The notes below the pieces were generated by a model that ran no database searches, was not told the origin of the DNA, and was given only the letters and a program-made list of their open reading frames with translations. Shown piece after piece: positions 1 through 7,484 of a stretch of DNA of 64,000 bases (within the stretch, counting starts at the first letter, position 1; each line of letters begins with the position of its first letter). Source of the stretch: Cypionkella sp049896245 (GTDB lineage Bacteria > Pseudomonadota > Alphaproteobacteria > Rhodobacterales > Rhodobacteraceae). The DNA lies in contig NZ_JAFCTX010000004.1 of the NCBI RefSeq assembly GCF_049896245.1, forward strand, positions 62,001 to 126,000, given 5' to 3'. Position numbers and translations under genes: made by a program.

Positions 1-1
1 C

Positions 2-199
2 CTCAACCTCGGCGTCAAACCCCCGACGCCGTCATGGGGCAACATCCTCTACGACGGCTACACCGCCATCCGCACCTCCAGCACCCTCGTCATCGCCGCC
101 GGTGCCCCCCTCGTCCTCGCCACCCTCGGCTTCACCTTCCTCGGCGAAGGCCTGCGCGACGCCCTCGACCCGCGCTTTGCCACCGCGAGGCCGCGATGA
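2..199 (+). CDS. ABC transporter permease (DppC/OppC-like), 3' end only
   Basis: The first 65 codons of the window read as the C-terminus of an inner-membrane permease. They contain a proline-rich loop with SWGNIL, a hydrophobic transmembrane stretch (IAAGAPLVLATLGFTFLG) and the closing GEGLRDALDPR, which is the usual end of DppC/OppC-type permeases. The 5' part lies outside the window. Its TGA (197-199) overlaps the ATG of the following ATPase as ATGA, so it belongs to the same transport operon. The exact substrate cannot be read from this fragment. Confidence 0.85.
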   Translation, partial: LNLGVKPPTPSWGNILYDGYTAIRTSSTLVIAAGAPLVLATLGFTFLGEGLRDALDPRFATARPR

Positions 200-1167
200 C
201 GCAGCCCCTGCTAGAAATCGACGCCCTCAGCATCGCCTATCACAGCGACCACGGCAAACTTTCCGCCCTGCGCGGGGCCAGCCTGATCGCCCGCGCAGGC
301 GAAGTCATTGGCATCGTCGGTGAAAGCGGCTGCGGCAAATCCACCCTTGCGGCGAGTGTGATCAATCTGCTGCCACAAGCCGCCGAAGTCACTAGCGGAG
401 CCGTCCGTTACAAGGGCCAAGACATCCTGCGCCTGCCGCCTGAGGCCCAGCGTGCCCTGCGTGGCCAAGACATTGCGATGATCTTCCAAGACCCGGTGAC
501 CGCTTTTAACCCGGTGCTGACCATGGGCGCGCAACTGGTCGATTTCCAGCATGCCGCGCAAATCCCCCGCGCTGAAAAACTAAACCGCGCCCGCGCCCTG
601 CTGGCCCGTGTGGGGATGCCCGACCCCGACCTCACCCTGCGCCGCTACCCGCATCAACTGTCGGGCGGGATGCGTCAACGCGTCGCCATCGCCGCCGCCT
701 TGTTGATGAACCCCACCATTCTTGTCGCCGATGAACCCACCACCGCGCTGGACGTGACGATGGAGGCGCAAATCATCCACCTGCTGCGCGATCTGCGCCG
801 CGACTATCAAGGCGCAATTCTGGTAATAACGCACCATCTCGGCGTCGTCGCCGAGCTCTGCGACCGCGTCTACGTCATGTATGCTGGCGAGGTGGTCGAG
901 GAAGCCCTTGTCGACGACCTGTTCCACGCCCCCCGCCACCCCTACACCAGCGCCCTGATCGCCTGCGATCCCGGCCATTTCGACCAAGCCACCCCGATCC
1001 TGCCCACCATCCCCGGTCGTCTCCCCGATCTGCGCACCCCGCCCATCGGATGCGGCTTCGCACCCCGCTGCCCCCTCGCCAGCGAAATCTGCGCCACCCC
1101 ACCGCCCCGCATCCAAATCTCGCCCACCCAATCCGCGCTGTGCCACAAGGCCGAGGCGCAGCCATGA
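196..1167 (+). CDS. Peptide-type ABC transporter ATP-binding protein (DppD/OppD family)
   Basis: This 323-residue cytoplasmic ATPase would energise the permease encoded just upstream. Visible motifs are a Walker A (GESGCGKST), the signature LSGGMRQRVAIA, a Walker B (ILVADEPTTALD) and the H-loop (ITHH). The C-terminal oligopeptide/dipeptide extension (HPYTSALIACDP, then GCGFAPRCPLASEIC) is the cysteine-containing region typical of DppD/OppD ATPases. I place the start at the ATG at 196 because it overlaps the permease stop (ATGA) and the conserved domain begins immediately after; the open frame continues upstream only as arginine/proline-rich shadow of the permease. The end overlaps the next ATPase by 4 bp. 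Substrate class (di/oligopeptide, opine or nickel) is not resolved. Confidence 0.93.
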   Translation: MTQPLLEIDALSIAYHSDHGKLSALRGASLIARAGEVIGIVGESGCGKSTLAASVINLLPQAAEVTSGAVRYKGQDILRLPPEAQRALRGQDIAMIFQDPVTAFNPVLTMGAQLVDFQHAAQIPRAEKLNRARALLARVGMPDPDLTLRRYPHQLSGGMRQRVAIAAALLMNPTILVADEPTTALDVTMEAQIIHLLRDLRRDYQGAILVITHHLGVVAELCDRVYVMYAGEVVEEALVDDLFHAPRHPYTSALIACDPGHFDQATPILPTIPGRLPDLRTPPIGCGFAPRCPLASEICATPPPRIQISPTQSALCHKAEAQP

Positions 1168-2141
1168 CCCTGCTCTCCGTCCAAAACCTCGCCCTCGACC
1201 TCCCCCTCTCGGGCGGCCTCCTCTCCGCCCTGAACCCCAAATCCCGCCGCACATTACAAATCTTCGCCGACGTATCCTTCACCCTGAACCCCGGTGAAAC
1301 CCTTGGCCTAGTCGGCGAATCTGGCTCTGGCAAAACCACCCTCGCCCGCGCCCTGCTGGGCCTGACCCCCACTACAAACGGCACCATCCACTTCGACCAA
1401 ACCCAGCGCCGCACCCCCAAAGATTTCACCGCCATGCGCGCGAACACCGCGATGATGTTCCAGGACGCCATCGCCTCGCTCTCCCCCCGCATGACCATCG
1501 GCGCGCTGCTGGCAGAACCCCTCACCATCCACGGCCAACCCGCCCCCAAAGCCAAAATCGCCGAGATGCTGGCCCTAGTCGGCCTCCCCCCCGATTTCGC
1601 CACCCGCTACCCCCACGAACTTTCCGGTGGCCAAGCCCGCCGTGTCGGCGTCGCCCGCGCGCTGGTGCTGAACCCCAAACTGGTGATCGCCGATGAGCCC
1701 ACGGCTGGCCTTGATGTCTCGGTCCAAGGCGAAATCCTTAACCTGATGACCGACCTCAAGACCCGCCTGAACCTCAGCTACCTGATCATCAGCCACAACC
1801 TAGCGATGGTCCGCCACGTCTCGGACCGCATCGCGGTGATGTATCTGGGCCGATTGGTCGAGATCGGCCCCACGAGGCAGACCTTCGCCCAGCCCCTGCA
1901 CCCCTATTCCCAAAGCCTGATCGCATCCGAGCCGCTACCAGACCCACGCAAGCGCCGCCAAGACCTTGCGATCAAAGGTGAAATCCCCAGCCTGCTCAAC
2001 CGCCCCAAGGCCTGCGTCTTCCAAAGCCGCTGCCCCCTCGTTCAACCGATCTGCCGCACCGATCCCCCCACCTTGCGCGAAATCAGCCCCGCCCGCTTCG
2101 TGCGCTGCCACTTCGCCACACCCACAGGAGCCCTATCATGA
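1164..2141 (+). CDS. Peptide-type ABC transporter ATP-binding protein (DppF/OppF family)
   Basis: This is the second ATPase of the transporter, 325 residues. It has Walker A (GESGSGKTT), the signature LSGGQARRVGVARAL, Walker B (LVIADEPTAGLD) and the DppF-type C-terminus with HPYSQSLIASEP and a cysteine pair around CVFQSRCPLVQPIC. The ATG at 1164 overlaps the upstream stop as ATGA, and the open frame before it is only shadow sequence. Paired DppD/DppF ATPases form the heterodimer typical of peptide, opine and nickel importers. The 3' end overlaps the binding-protein gene by ATGA, so all four visible transporter genes are translationally coupled. Confidence 0.93.
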   Translation: MTLLSVQNLALDLPLSGGLLSALNPKSRRTLQIFADVSFTLNPGETLGLVGESGSGKTTLARALLGLTPTTNGTIHFDQTQRRTPKDFTAMRANTAMMFQDAIASLSPRMTIGALLAEPLTIHGQPAPKAKIAEMLALVGLPPDFATRYPHELSGGQARRVGVARALVLNPKLVIADEPTAGLDVSVQGEILNLMTDLKTRLNLSYLIISHNLAMVRHVSDRIAVMYLGRLVEIGPTRQTFAQPLHPYSQSLIASEPLPDPRKRRQDLAIKGEIPSLLNRPKACVFQSRCPLVQPICRTDPPTLREISPARFVRCHFATPTGALS

Positions 2142-3691
2142 CCCAATGGCGCACCGACCGTCGCGGCTTTCTGCAAACCGCAGGCGCAGCCCTTGCCGCC
2201 CTGACCCTGCCCGCCAAATTCGCTTGGGCGGCCGAAGGCGACACCCTGCGCATCCGCGCAACCGCCGATTTCCAATGTCTCGACCCGAAAAACATGATCG
2301 GCGAGCTGGATGAGATCATCCCCCGCTGCACCCAAGTCGCCCTCGTCCGGCTTGGCGACATGCGCGATGGCAACAAATGGCAGCCTTGGGGTGCCGAGAA
2401 AATCGACTGGATCGACCCCACCAAGATCGGCTTCACCCTGCGCGAAGGCCTGCAATGGTCGAACGGCTTCGGCCCCGTCACCCCCGAGGATGTGAAATTC
2501 TCGTTCGAGCGTATCGCAGGCAGCGATTCCGCCTGGGCCTACCAATTCGAAAAACTCGACCATGTCGAAGTTATCGACGCGCGTTCCGGCATCATCCATC
2601 TGAAAGAGGCCTTCGCCCCCTTCATGGTGATCGCGCTGCCCTATTACGGCGGCAATATCATCTGCAAAGCCGCCACCGAGAAAGTCGGCGGCAGCTACAC
2701 CACCGAAGCCCCCGCCGAGTGTGGCCCCTACCGTTTTGCCGCGTGGGAGCAGAATCAGAAAATCACCCTCACCGCCAACCCCGATTGGACAGGCCCAAAA
2801 CCCGCCTTCGCAACCGTGGAAATCTACATCGTCAGCGATGATCAGGCCGCCCAACTGGCATTCGAGGCTGACGCCTTCGATTTCACCAAACTCGCCGTCA
2901 ACGCCACCGCCCACATCAAAGCGGCAATGCCCGCGAACTCCACTTTGATCGAGGCGCAATCCACCCGCTATTCATGGCTGGTGATCAACCAGAATGCCGA
3001 GCCGCTGAAGGATATCCGCGTCCGCCAAGCCATCCAATACGCCTACGACAGCGACGCCGTGCTGCTGGGCGCTTACGACGGTCTTGCCACCAGATCGACC
3101 GGAGTCGTCCCGCCCACGGGCCCCTTCGCCCGCGCCGCCAACCTGATCCCCACCCGCGATGTTGAAAAAGCCAAGGCGCTGCTGGCCGAGGCTGGCGTGT
3201 CCGACCTGACCCTCACCCTCGTGGCGCTGACCGACAGCACCACCCAAGCCATCGCGCAAATCTTTCAGGCCAATATGGCCGAGGCAGGCATCACCGTCGA
3301 AATCCAGCCGACTGAGGACGCCGCCTATTGGTCCGCAGGCGACAAGACCGCAGGCGATGGCTATAAATCCTTGGAACTGGCGCTGATGAACTTCGCGGGT
3401 GGCATTGATCCGACCGAAAACCTTGTCTGGTTCCGTCCCGATCAGATTGGCATCTACAACTGGGCCCTCTTCGACAGCGCCGAGTTTGAAGCCCTCTACC
3501 AGCAAGGCCTGACCGAACAGGACGAGGCCAAGCGCAAGGCGATCTTCAACAAGATGGAAGACCTCATGGAAGCCTCCGGCGATTTCATCTTCATCTGCTT
3601 CGAGCCCTACATCGCCATCCACAACAGCAATATCAAACCGGTGATCATGGCAGACGGCCATCCTGACCCGGTGATGTTTACCAAGGCTTGA
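2138..3691 (+). CDS. ABC transporter substrate-binding protein, SBP family 5, Tat-exported
   Basis: This is a 517-residue periplasmic solute receptor of the DppA/OppA (SBP_bac_5) family. The N-terminus DRRGFLQTAGAALAALTLP followed by an AWA cleavage region is a twin-arginine signal, so the folded protein would be exported through Tat. The mature part starts GDTLRIRATADFQCLDPKN, and carries family blocks such as GLQWSNGFGPVTPEDVKFSF and the hinge region around SRYSW/IRVRQAIQYAYD. It sits last in the transporter operon (ATGA overlap with the ATPase). Because receptors of this family bind peptides, opines, sugars or metals, the ligand cannot be assigned. A TetR regulator follows 66 bp downstream and may control uptake. 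Confidence 0.92.
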   Translation: MTQWRTDRRGFLQTAGAALAALTLPAKFAWAAEGDTLRIRATADFQCLDPKNMIGELDEIIPRCTQVALVRLGDMRDGNKWQPWGAEKIDWIDPTKIGFTLREGLQWSNGFGPVTPEDVKFSFERIAGSDSAWAYQFEKLDHVEVIDARSGIIHLKEAFAPFMVIALPYYGGNIICKAATEKVGGSYTTEAPAECGPYRFAAWEQNQKITLTANPDWTGPKPAFATVEIYIVSDDQAAQLAFEADAFDFTKLAVNATAHIKAAMPANSTLIEAQSTRYSWLVINQNAEPLKDIRVRQAIQYAYDSDAVLLGAYDGLATRSTGVVPPTGPFARAANLIPTRDVEKAKALLAEAGVSDLTLTLVALTDSTTQAIAQIFQANMAEAGITVEIQPTEDAAYWSAGDKTAGDGYKSLELALMNFAGGIDPTENLVWFRPDQIGIYNWALFDSAEFEALYQQGLTEQDEAKRKAIFNKMEDLMEASGDFIFICFEPYIAIHNSNIKPVIMADGHPDPVMFTKA

Positions 3692-3757
3692 ACGCCGCCG
3701 CGCAATAGGCGACATCAACCGGGCTGGGCGATACAGCCCGGCACACATCCAAGGCAA

Positions 3758-4360
3758 ATGATGACCAGCACCGCCCCGAAATACAGCCGCATGACATCCG
3801 AGCAGCGCTCGGTCAGTCTGGTGCAGGCGGGTCTGGCCTGCCTCGCCCGCGGCGGGATTCTGGAATTTACCATCGACAATATCTGCAATGAAGCAGGCGT
3901 GTCGCGCGGCCTGATCACCCATCATTTCAAATCGAAAGATGGCCTGTTGGTCGCGGTTTACCGCACGATGTATGAACGCCTGCACAGCGGGCTAGAGGCG
4001 CCAAATCCGAAAAAATCCCGCCTGCTGGCGATCCTTGACGCCATGTTCGCACCCGAGTTTTTCAGCCGTGAGGAGTTGAACATCTGGCTCGCCCTGTGGT
4101 CCGAAATCGTCAACAACCCCGCGCTGAAACGCGAACACCGCCGCCAATACACCCGCTACCGCCGCGATCTGGAAACTGCGCTGGCCGAGGTTGCCACCGC
4201 GCGCGGCCTGACGGTTGACGTGAAATCCCTCGCTCAAATGCTGATCGCCTTGGTGGATGGCTTGGGGCTGGAGCGCTGCATCGAGCCAAAACTGCTGTCG
4301 CCCAAAGCCGCCAAGCAAATCTGCATCTCAACGCTGGAACTGGCTTTGGGGCCGCTTTAG
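3758..4360 (+). CDS. TetR/AcrR-family transcriptional regulator
   Basis: This 200-residue protein has an N-terminal TetR helix-turn-helix (about residues 20-65: FTIDNICNEAGVSRGLITHHF, close to the BetI subgroup) and a C-terminal ligand-binding domain of the BetI-like TetR_C type (WLALWSEIVNNP). It follows the ABC transporter operon in the same orientation after 66 bp, so it is a plausible local repressor whose effector may be the transported compound; that is inference from position only. Two consecutive ATGs (3758 and 3761) are possible starts. No clear operator palindrome is visible near it. Confidence 0.85.
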   Translation: MMTSTAPKYSRMTSEQRSVSLVQAGLACLARGGILEFTIDNICNEAGVSRGLITHHFKSKDGLLVAVYRTMYERLHSGLEAPNPKKSRLLAILDAMFAPEFFSREELNIWLALWSEIVNNPALKREHRRQYTRYRRDLETALAEVATARGLTVDVKSLAQMLIALVDGLGLERCIEPKLLSPKAAKQICISTLELALGPL

Positions 4361-4503
4361 GCACGGAATTTGCGGCCAATATCGCCAGTTTTGCAGCGTT
4401 TCATCTACATATAGTGGCGGAACAACCCAAACACACAAGTCATTCCCAGCGGGGAAGACTTTTCAGACCCGGCCATCAGCGCAGCCACATCCTTTGGGCA
4501 GTC
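4361..4503. other. Intergenic gap between TetR gene and ubiG
   Basis: This 143-bp convergent gap has no convincing gene, tRNA or strong terminator hairpin. It coincides roughly with a change from C-rich to G-rich plus-strand composition over the next kilobase. Confidence 0.4.
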
Positions 4504-5247
4504 TCACCCGCGCTTCACGCTGGCCGTCACATAGTTGCAAGACAAATCCCGCGCCGAGGTAGACCATTTCCAACTAATCGGGTTGAACACCATCCCCTTG
4601 CGGTCCACAGGATCAAGTCCGGCCTTGCGGATCAGATCGTAAAGCTCGTCCGGCTTGATGAACTTCGCCCAGTCATGCGTGCCTTTCGGCAGCCAGCGCA
4701 TCACCCATTCCGCGCCGATGATCGCCATCACAAAGCTTTTCGCGTTGCGGTTCAGGGTTGAACAAATCATCAAACCGCCCGGTTTCAGCAACTGCTGGCA
4801 CGCTGTCAGATAGCCCTGCGGACCCGCGACATGCTCGACCACTTCCATGTTAAGCACCACGTCAAACTGCTCACCACTCGCCGCCAAATCTTCCGCCGTG
4901 GTATGGCGGTAATCAATCACCAACCCCGATTGCGCCGCATGAACCTGCGCCACCGGAATGTTGCGCGGCGCCGCATCCGCCCCCACCACATCCGCCCCCA
5001 ACCGCGCCATAGGCTCCGACAGCAACCCGCCGCCGCAACCAATATCCAGAATCCGCAGTCCCTTGAACGGCAGGGCTTGCGTCAAATCCCGATCAAACTC
5101 CGCCGCGATTTGCGACGTAATATAATCCAGCCGGCACGGGTTCATCAGATGCAACGGCTTGAACTTGCCCTCGGTATCCCACCATTCTGCGGCCATCGCC
5201 TCAAACTTTGCGACTTCGGCGGGGTCAATCGTGTTGGTCTGGCTCAT
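4504..5247 (-). CDS. ubiG: Ubiquinone biosynthesis O-methyltransferase
   Basis: UbiG is an S-adenosylmethionine-dependent enzyme that carries out both O-methylations in ubiquinone synthesis (2-polyprenyl-6-hydroxyphenol and 3-demethylubiquinol). The 247-residue product has the UbiG N-terminus (EVAKFEAMAAEWWDTEGKFKPLH, including the substrate-lid region), the SAM-binding motif I (ILDIGCGGGLLSEPMARLGA) around residues 65-85, and the family block TLNRNAKSF. Length fits the family. It is transcribed divergently from the proline iminopeptidase gene, with 60 bp between the starts. Confidence 0.95.
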   Translation of the reverse strand: MSQTNTIDPAEVAKFEAMAAEWWDTEGKFKPLHLMNPCRLDYITSQIAAEFDRDLTQALPFKGLRILDIGCGGGLLSEPMARLGADVVGADAAPRNIPVAQVHAAQSGLVIDYRHTTAEDLAASGEQFDVVLNMEVVEHVAGPQGYLTACQQLLKPGGLMICSTLNRNAKSFVMAIIGAEWVMRWLPKGTHDWAKFIKPDELYDLIRKAGLDPVDRKGMVFNPISWKWSTSARDLSCNYVTASVKRG

Positions 5248-5307
5248 CGGAACTCCTTGCGCGCCGGGCGGTGGTGGCGCACTCTGACCCGACTATATAG
5301 GACGAAT

Positions 5308-6300
5308 ATGGATCACAGATCAGGGCAAAAGCGCGCATCGGAATATCTTTACCCGCCGGTCGAGCCATTCGATCAGCAGATGCTGGATATGGGCGATGGC
5401 CACCGGATTTACGTCGAGCAATGCGGCCGCCCGGATGGCGTGCCCGTTCTGGTGCTCCACGGCGGGCCGGGGGGTGGCTGTAGCCCTGCAATGCGGCGCT
5501 ATTTTGATCCTTCAGTTTATCGGGTGATCCTGTTCGATCAGCGGGGATGCGGGCGATCACGCCCGCATGCCTCGGTCGAGGATAACACCACCTGGCATCT
5601 GGTCCGCGATATCGAGGTGATCCGCAAGACGCTGGGCATCCAGCAGTTCATCCTGTTCGGCGGCAGTTGGGGCGCGACACTAGCCCTGATCTACGCGATC
5701 TCGCATCCAGATCATGTGCGCCACCTCGTGCTGCGCGGGGTTTTTCTGGCGACGCGGGCCGAGTTGAATTGGTTCTATGGCGGCGGGGCTGGCGCGTTTT
5801 ACCCCGACCTGTGGGCGCGGTTTGTCGGATTGATTCCGCCTGCCGAGCGGGATGATCTTATCGCGGCCTATCATCGGCGGCTGTTTGGCGGCGATTTGGG
5901 TCAGGAAACCCAAGCCGCGCGGATCTGGGCAGGGTGGGAGAACGCGCTGGCTTCCGTATCATCCGAGGGGTTCATGGCGGGCGACGGCCCGGCAGATTAT
6001 GCACGGGCTTTCGCGCGGCTGGAGAACCATTATTTCGTCAACGCGGCGTTTCTGGAATCGGACGGTTGGATTCTGCGTGAGAAGCACAAGATCGCCCATA
6101 TCGGCGCGGATATTGTGCAGGGGCGGTTTGATATGATCTGCCCGCCGGTCTCTGCCTCTAAGCTGGCGGATGGTTGGGATAAGGCCCGGTTAAAGGTGGT
6201 GCCGATGGCGGGTCATGCGCTGTCAGAGCCGGGAATATCAGAGGCTTTGGTGGCCGCGATGGATGCTTTGCGGGACCGGTCCCAACTCGGAACCAAATAG
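5308..6300 (+). CDS. pip: Proline iminopeptidase (S33 family)
   Basis: This alpha/beta-hydrolase removes N-terminal proline from peptides in the cytoplasm. The 330-residue product shows the oxyanion region HGGPGGGCSP, the family stretch DQRGCGRSRPH, the nucleophile elbow GGSWGATLAL (catalytic Ser), the late Asp in QGRFDMICPP and the His in MAGHALSEP. The start is set at the ATG at 5308 because conserved sequence (YPPVEPFDQQMLD) follows closely; the open frame upstream is antisense shadow of ubiG. A TATATA sequence at 5294-5299 lies 8 bp before the start, so the leader may be very short. The cupin gene follows in the same direction. Confidence 0.94.
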   Translation: MDHRSGQKRASEYLYPPVEPFDQQMLDMGDGHRIYVEQCGRPDGVPVLVLHGGPGGGCSPAMRRYFDPSVYRVILFDQRGCGRSRPHASVEDNTTWHLVRDIEVIRKTLGIQQFILFGGSWGATLALIYAISHPDHVRHLVLRGVFLATRAELNWFYGGGAGAFYPDLWARFVGLIPPAERDDLIAAYHRRLFGGDLGQETQAARIWAGWENALASVSSEGFMAGDGPADYARAFARLENHYFVNAAFLESDGWILREKHKIAHIGADIVQGRFDMICPPVSASKLADGWDKARLKVVPMAGHALSEPGISEALVAAMDALRDRSQLGTK

Positions 6301-6374
6301 AACCTTTGCAAAATAAACACGTTGCCCTTGCTGCGCTAAGATCCTTTCAACATTTCCCCCCCGATGAGGCCGCT

Positions 6375-6728
6375 ATGATCGACTTTTCTGCTTTCCTTGC
6401 CCTTGCCAATACCCCGCTGGAAGCCTTCACACCCAAACCCACCAGCTTTGAGGGCGATCAGCAGGAAGCCTCAATCGCGCTGTTCACTTCCGCCGATGGT
6501 CGGGTTGAAATCGGCGTCTGGGAATGCACTCCGGGGCGCTTCACCGCCGACCGCAGTGCTGCGTCCGAATTCTGCCATTTCATCAGCGGCAAGGTTGAGA
6601 TGACCCATGCCGATGGCAGCAAAGTCCAGCTTGGCGCAGGCGATGCGATTGCATTGCCGTTGGGCTGGAAAGGCGAATGGCGGGTGATTGAGCAGGTGCG
6701 GAAACTGTATGTGATCATGCAGGGATGA
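6375..6728 (+). CDS. Cupin domain protein (Cupin_3/DUF861 type)
   Basis: This 117-residue protein is a single small beta-barrel cupin. Family features are EIGVWECTPGRFTADR, the glutamate- and histidine-bearing strand SEFCHFISGKVEMTH, and GAGDAIALPLGWKGEWRV followed by VRKLYVI, as in (S)-ureidoglycine aminohydrolase/EutQ-like DUF861 proteins. Its ligand or reaction is unknown. The ATG at 6375 fits the domain best; an in-frame ATG at 6306, six bases after the pip stop, would add 23 residues without family character. It may be co-transcribed with pip. Confidence 0.8.
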   Translation: MIDFSAFLALANTPLEAFTPKPTSFEGDQQEASIALFTSADGRVEIGVWECTPGRFTADRSAASEFCHFISGKVEMTHADGSKVQLGAGDAIALPLGWKGEWRVIEQVRKLYVIMQG

Positions 6729-6747
6729 TTGCCGTCTGAGATGCAGC

Positions 6748-6776
6748 TTGCAAACCGCAGGGGATCGGCCTATAGC
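6748..6776 (+). promoter_or_regulatory. Putative sigma-70-type promoter of the rimP-nusA-infB operon
   Basis: A -35-like TTGCAA (6748-6753) and a -10-like TATAGC (6771-6776) are separated by exactly 17 bp. The site lies just downstream of the cupin stop and about 90 bp before the rimP start. No experimental support. Confidence 0.5.
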
Positions 6777-6789
6777 GCTTGTAACAGCT

Positions 6790-6857
6790 GCTTCAGAGTC
6801 CAAACCTGAAGCTACCGATCGTCACACGCGGGCCTGTTGGCCCGTTTTTTGTTTTTG
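6790..6857 (+). terminator. Leader hairpin plus intrinsic terminator/attenuator before rimP
   Basis: Two stem-loops follow the putative promoter. The first pairs GCTTCAG (6790-6796) with CTGAAGC (6806-6812) around a 9-nt loop. The second pairs CGGGCC (6829-6834) with GGCCCG (6839-6844) over a TGTT loop and runs into TTTTTTGTTTTT, a textbook rho-independent terminator. Because the terminator lies between the promoter and rimP it would end a ~60-nt transcript unless read through, so it may be an attenuator or the end of a small RNA; it could also terminate the upstream pip-cupin transcript. In addition GATCGG (6763-6768) can pair with CCGATC (6815-6820). Confidence 0.7.
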
Positions 6858-6864
6858 GAACATC

Positions 6865-7470
6865 ATGTCTGATCTGATTGCCAAAACCGCTATGGATCGC
6901 CGCTTGGCCGATATCGTCACTCCGGTGATCGAAGGGCTGGGCTTTGAACTGGTGCGGATTCGTCTGATGGGTGGAGCGACCCGCACCTTGCAAATCATGG
7001 CCGACCGTCCCGACGGCGGGATTGAGGTGGATGATTGCGGTGAAATTTCCACTGCGGTTTCGGCGGTGCTGGACGTGGAAGACCCGATTGAGGAGAACTT
7101 CGTGTTGGAAGTGTCCTCGCCCGGCATCGACCGCCCGCTGACCCGTCTCAAGGATTTTGAGATGTGGAAGGGTTGGGAAACCCGCGTCGAGACCACCGAA
7201 TTGATCGACGGCCGCCGCCGCTTCAAGGGCACTTTGGCCGGGGTTGAGGGCGAGGAAGTGCTGATCGAGATCGAAGAACCGACCGGCACTGTCACCATCG
7301 GTTTGCAGTTTGAATGGCTGGCCGATGCCAAGCTGATCCTGACCGACGAACTGATCACCGAAATGCTGCGGCAGAAGAAGGCCAGCGGCGTGATCGACGA
7401 ATCAGCGTTTGACGAAATTGAAACATCTGAGGGCGACGAAGAAGACGCTCCAGAACCCACCAAACACTAA
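6865..7470 (+). CDS. rimP: Ribosome maturation factor RimP
   Basis: RimP is needed for maturation of the 30S ribosomal subunit in the cytoplasm. The 201-residue product has the N-terminal domain with GLGFELVRIRLMGGATRTLQ, DDCGEISTAVSAVLD and the diagnostic EVSSPGIDRPLTRLKDF, then an SH3-like C-terminal domain and an acidic tail. The ATG at 6865 comes directly after the U-run of the upstream terminator; the earlier in-frame start at 6748 would lie in the promoter. It is first in the rimP-nusA-rnpM-infB cluster conserved across bacteria, 14 bp before nusA. Confidence 0.95.
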   Translation: MSDLIAKTAMDRRLADIVTPVIEGLGFELVRIRLMGGATRTLQIMADRPDGGIEVDDCGEISTAVSAVLDVEDPIEENFVLEVSSPGIDRPLTRLKDFEMWKGWETRVETTELIDGRRRFKGTLAGVEGEEVLIEIEEPTGTVTIGLQFEWLADAKLILTDELITEMLRQKKASGVIDESAFDEIETSEGDEEDAPEPTKH

Positions 7471-7484
7471 GCGGGAGAATTCCG

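Noticed and set aside
4831..5307. Long N-terminal extension in frame with proline iminopeptidase
   Set aside because: It is antisense to ubiG and of low-complexity composition; the family N-terminus begins after 5308.
6729..6864. Checked for a tRNA before rimP, as in E. coli metY-rimP
   Set aside because: The sequence does not form a cloverleaf and lacks the T-loop and CCA-type features; it reads as promoter, hairpin and terminator.
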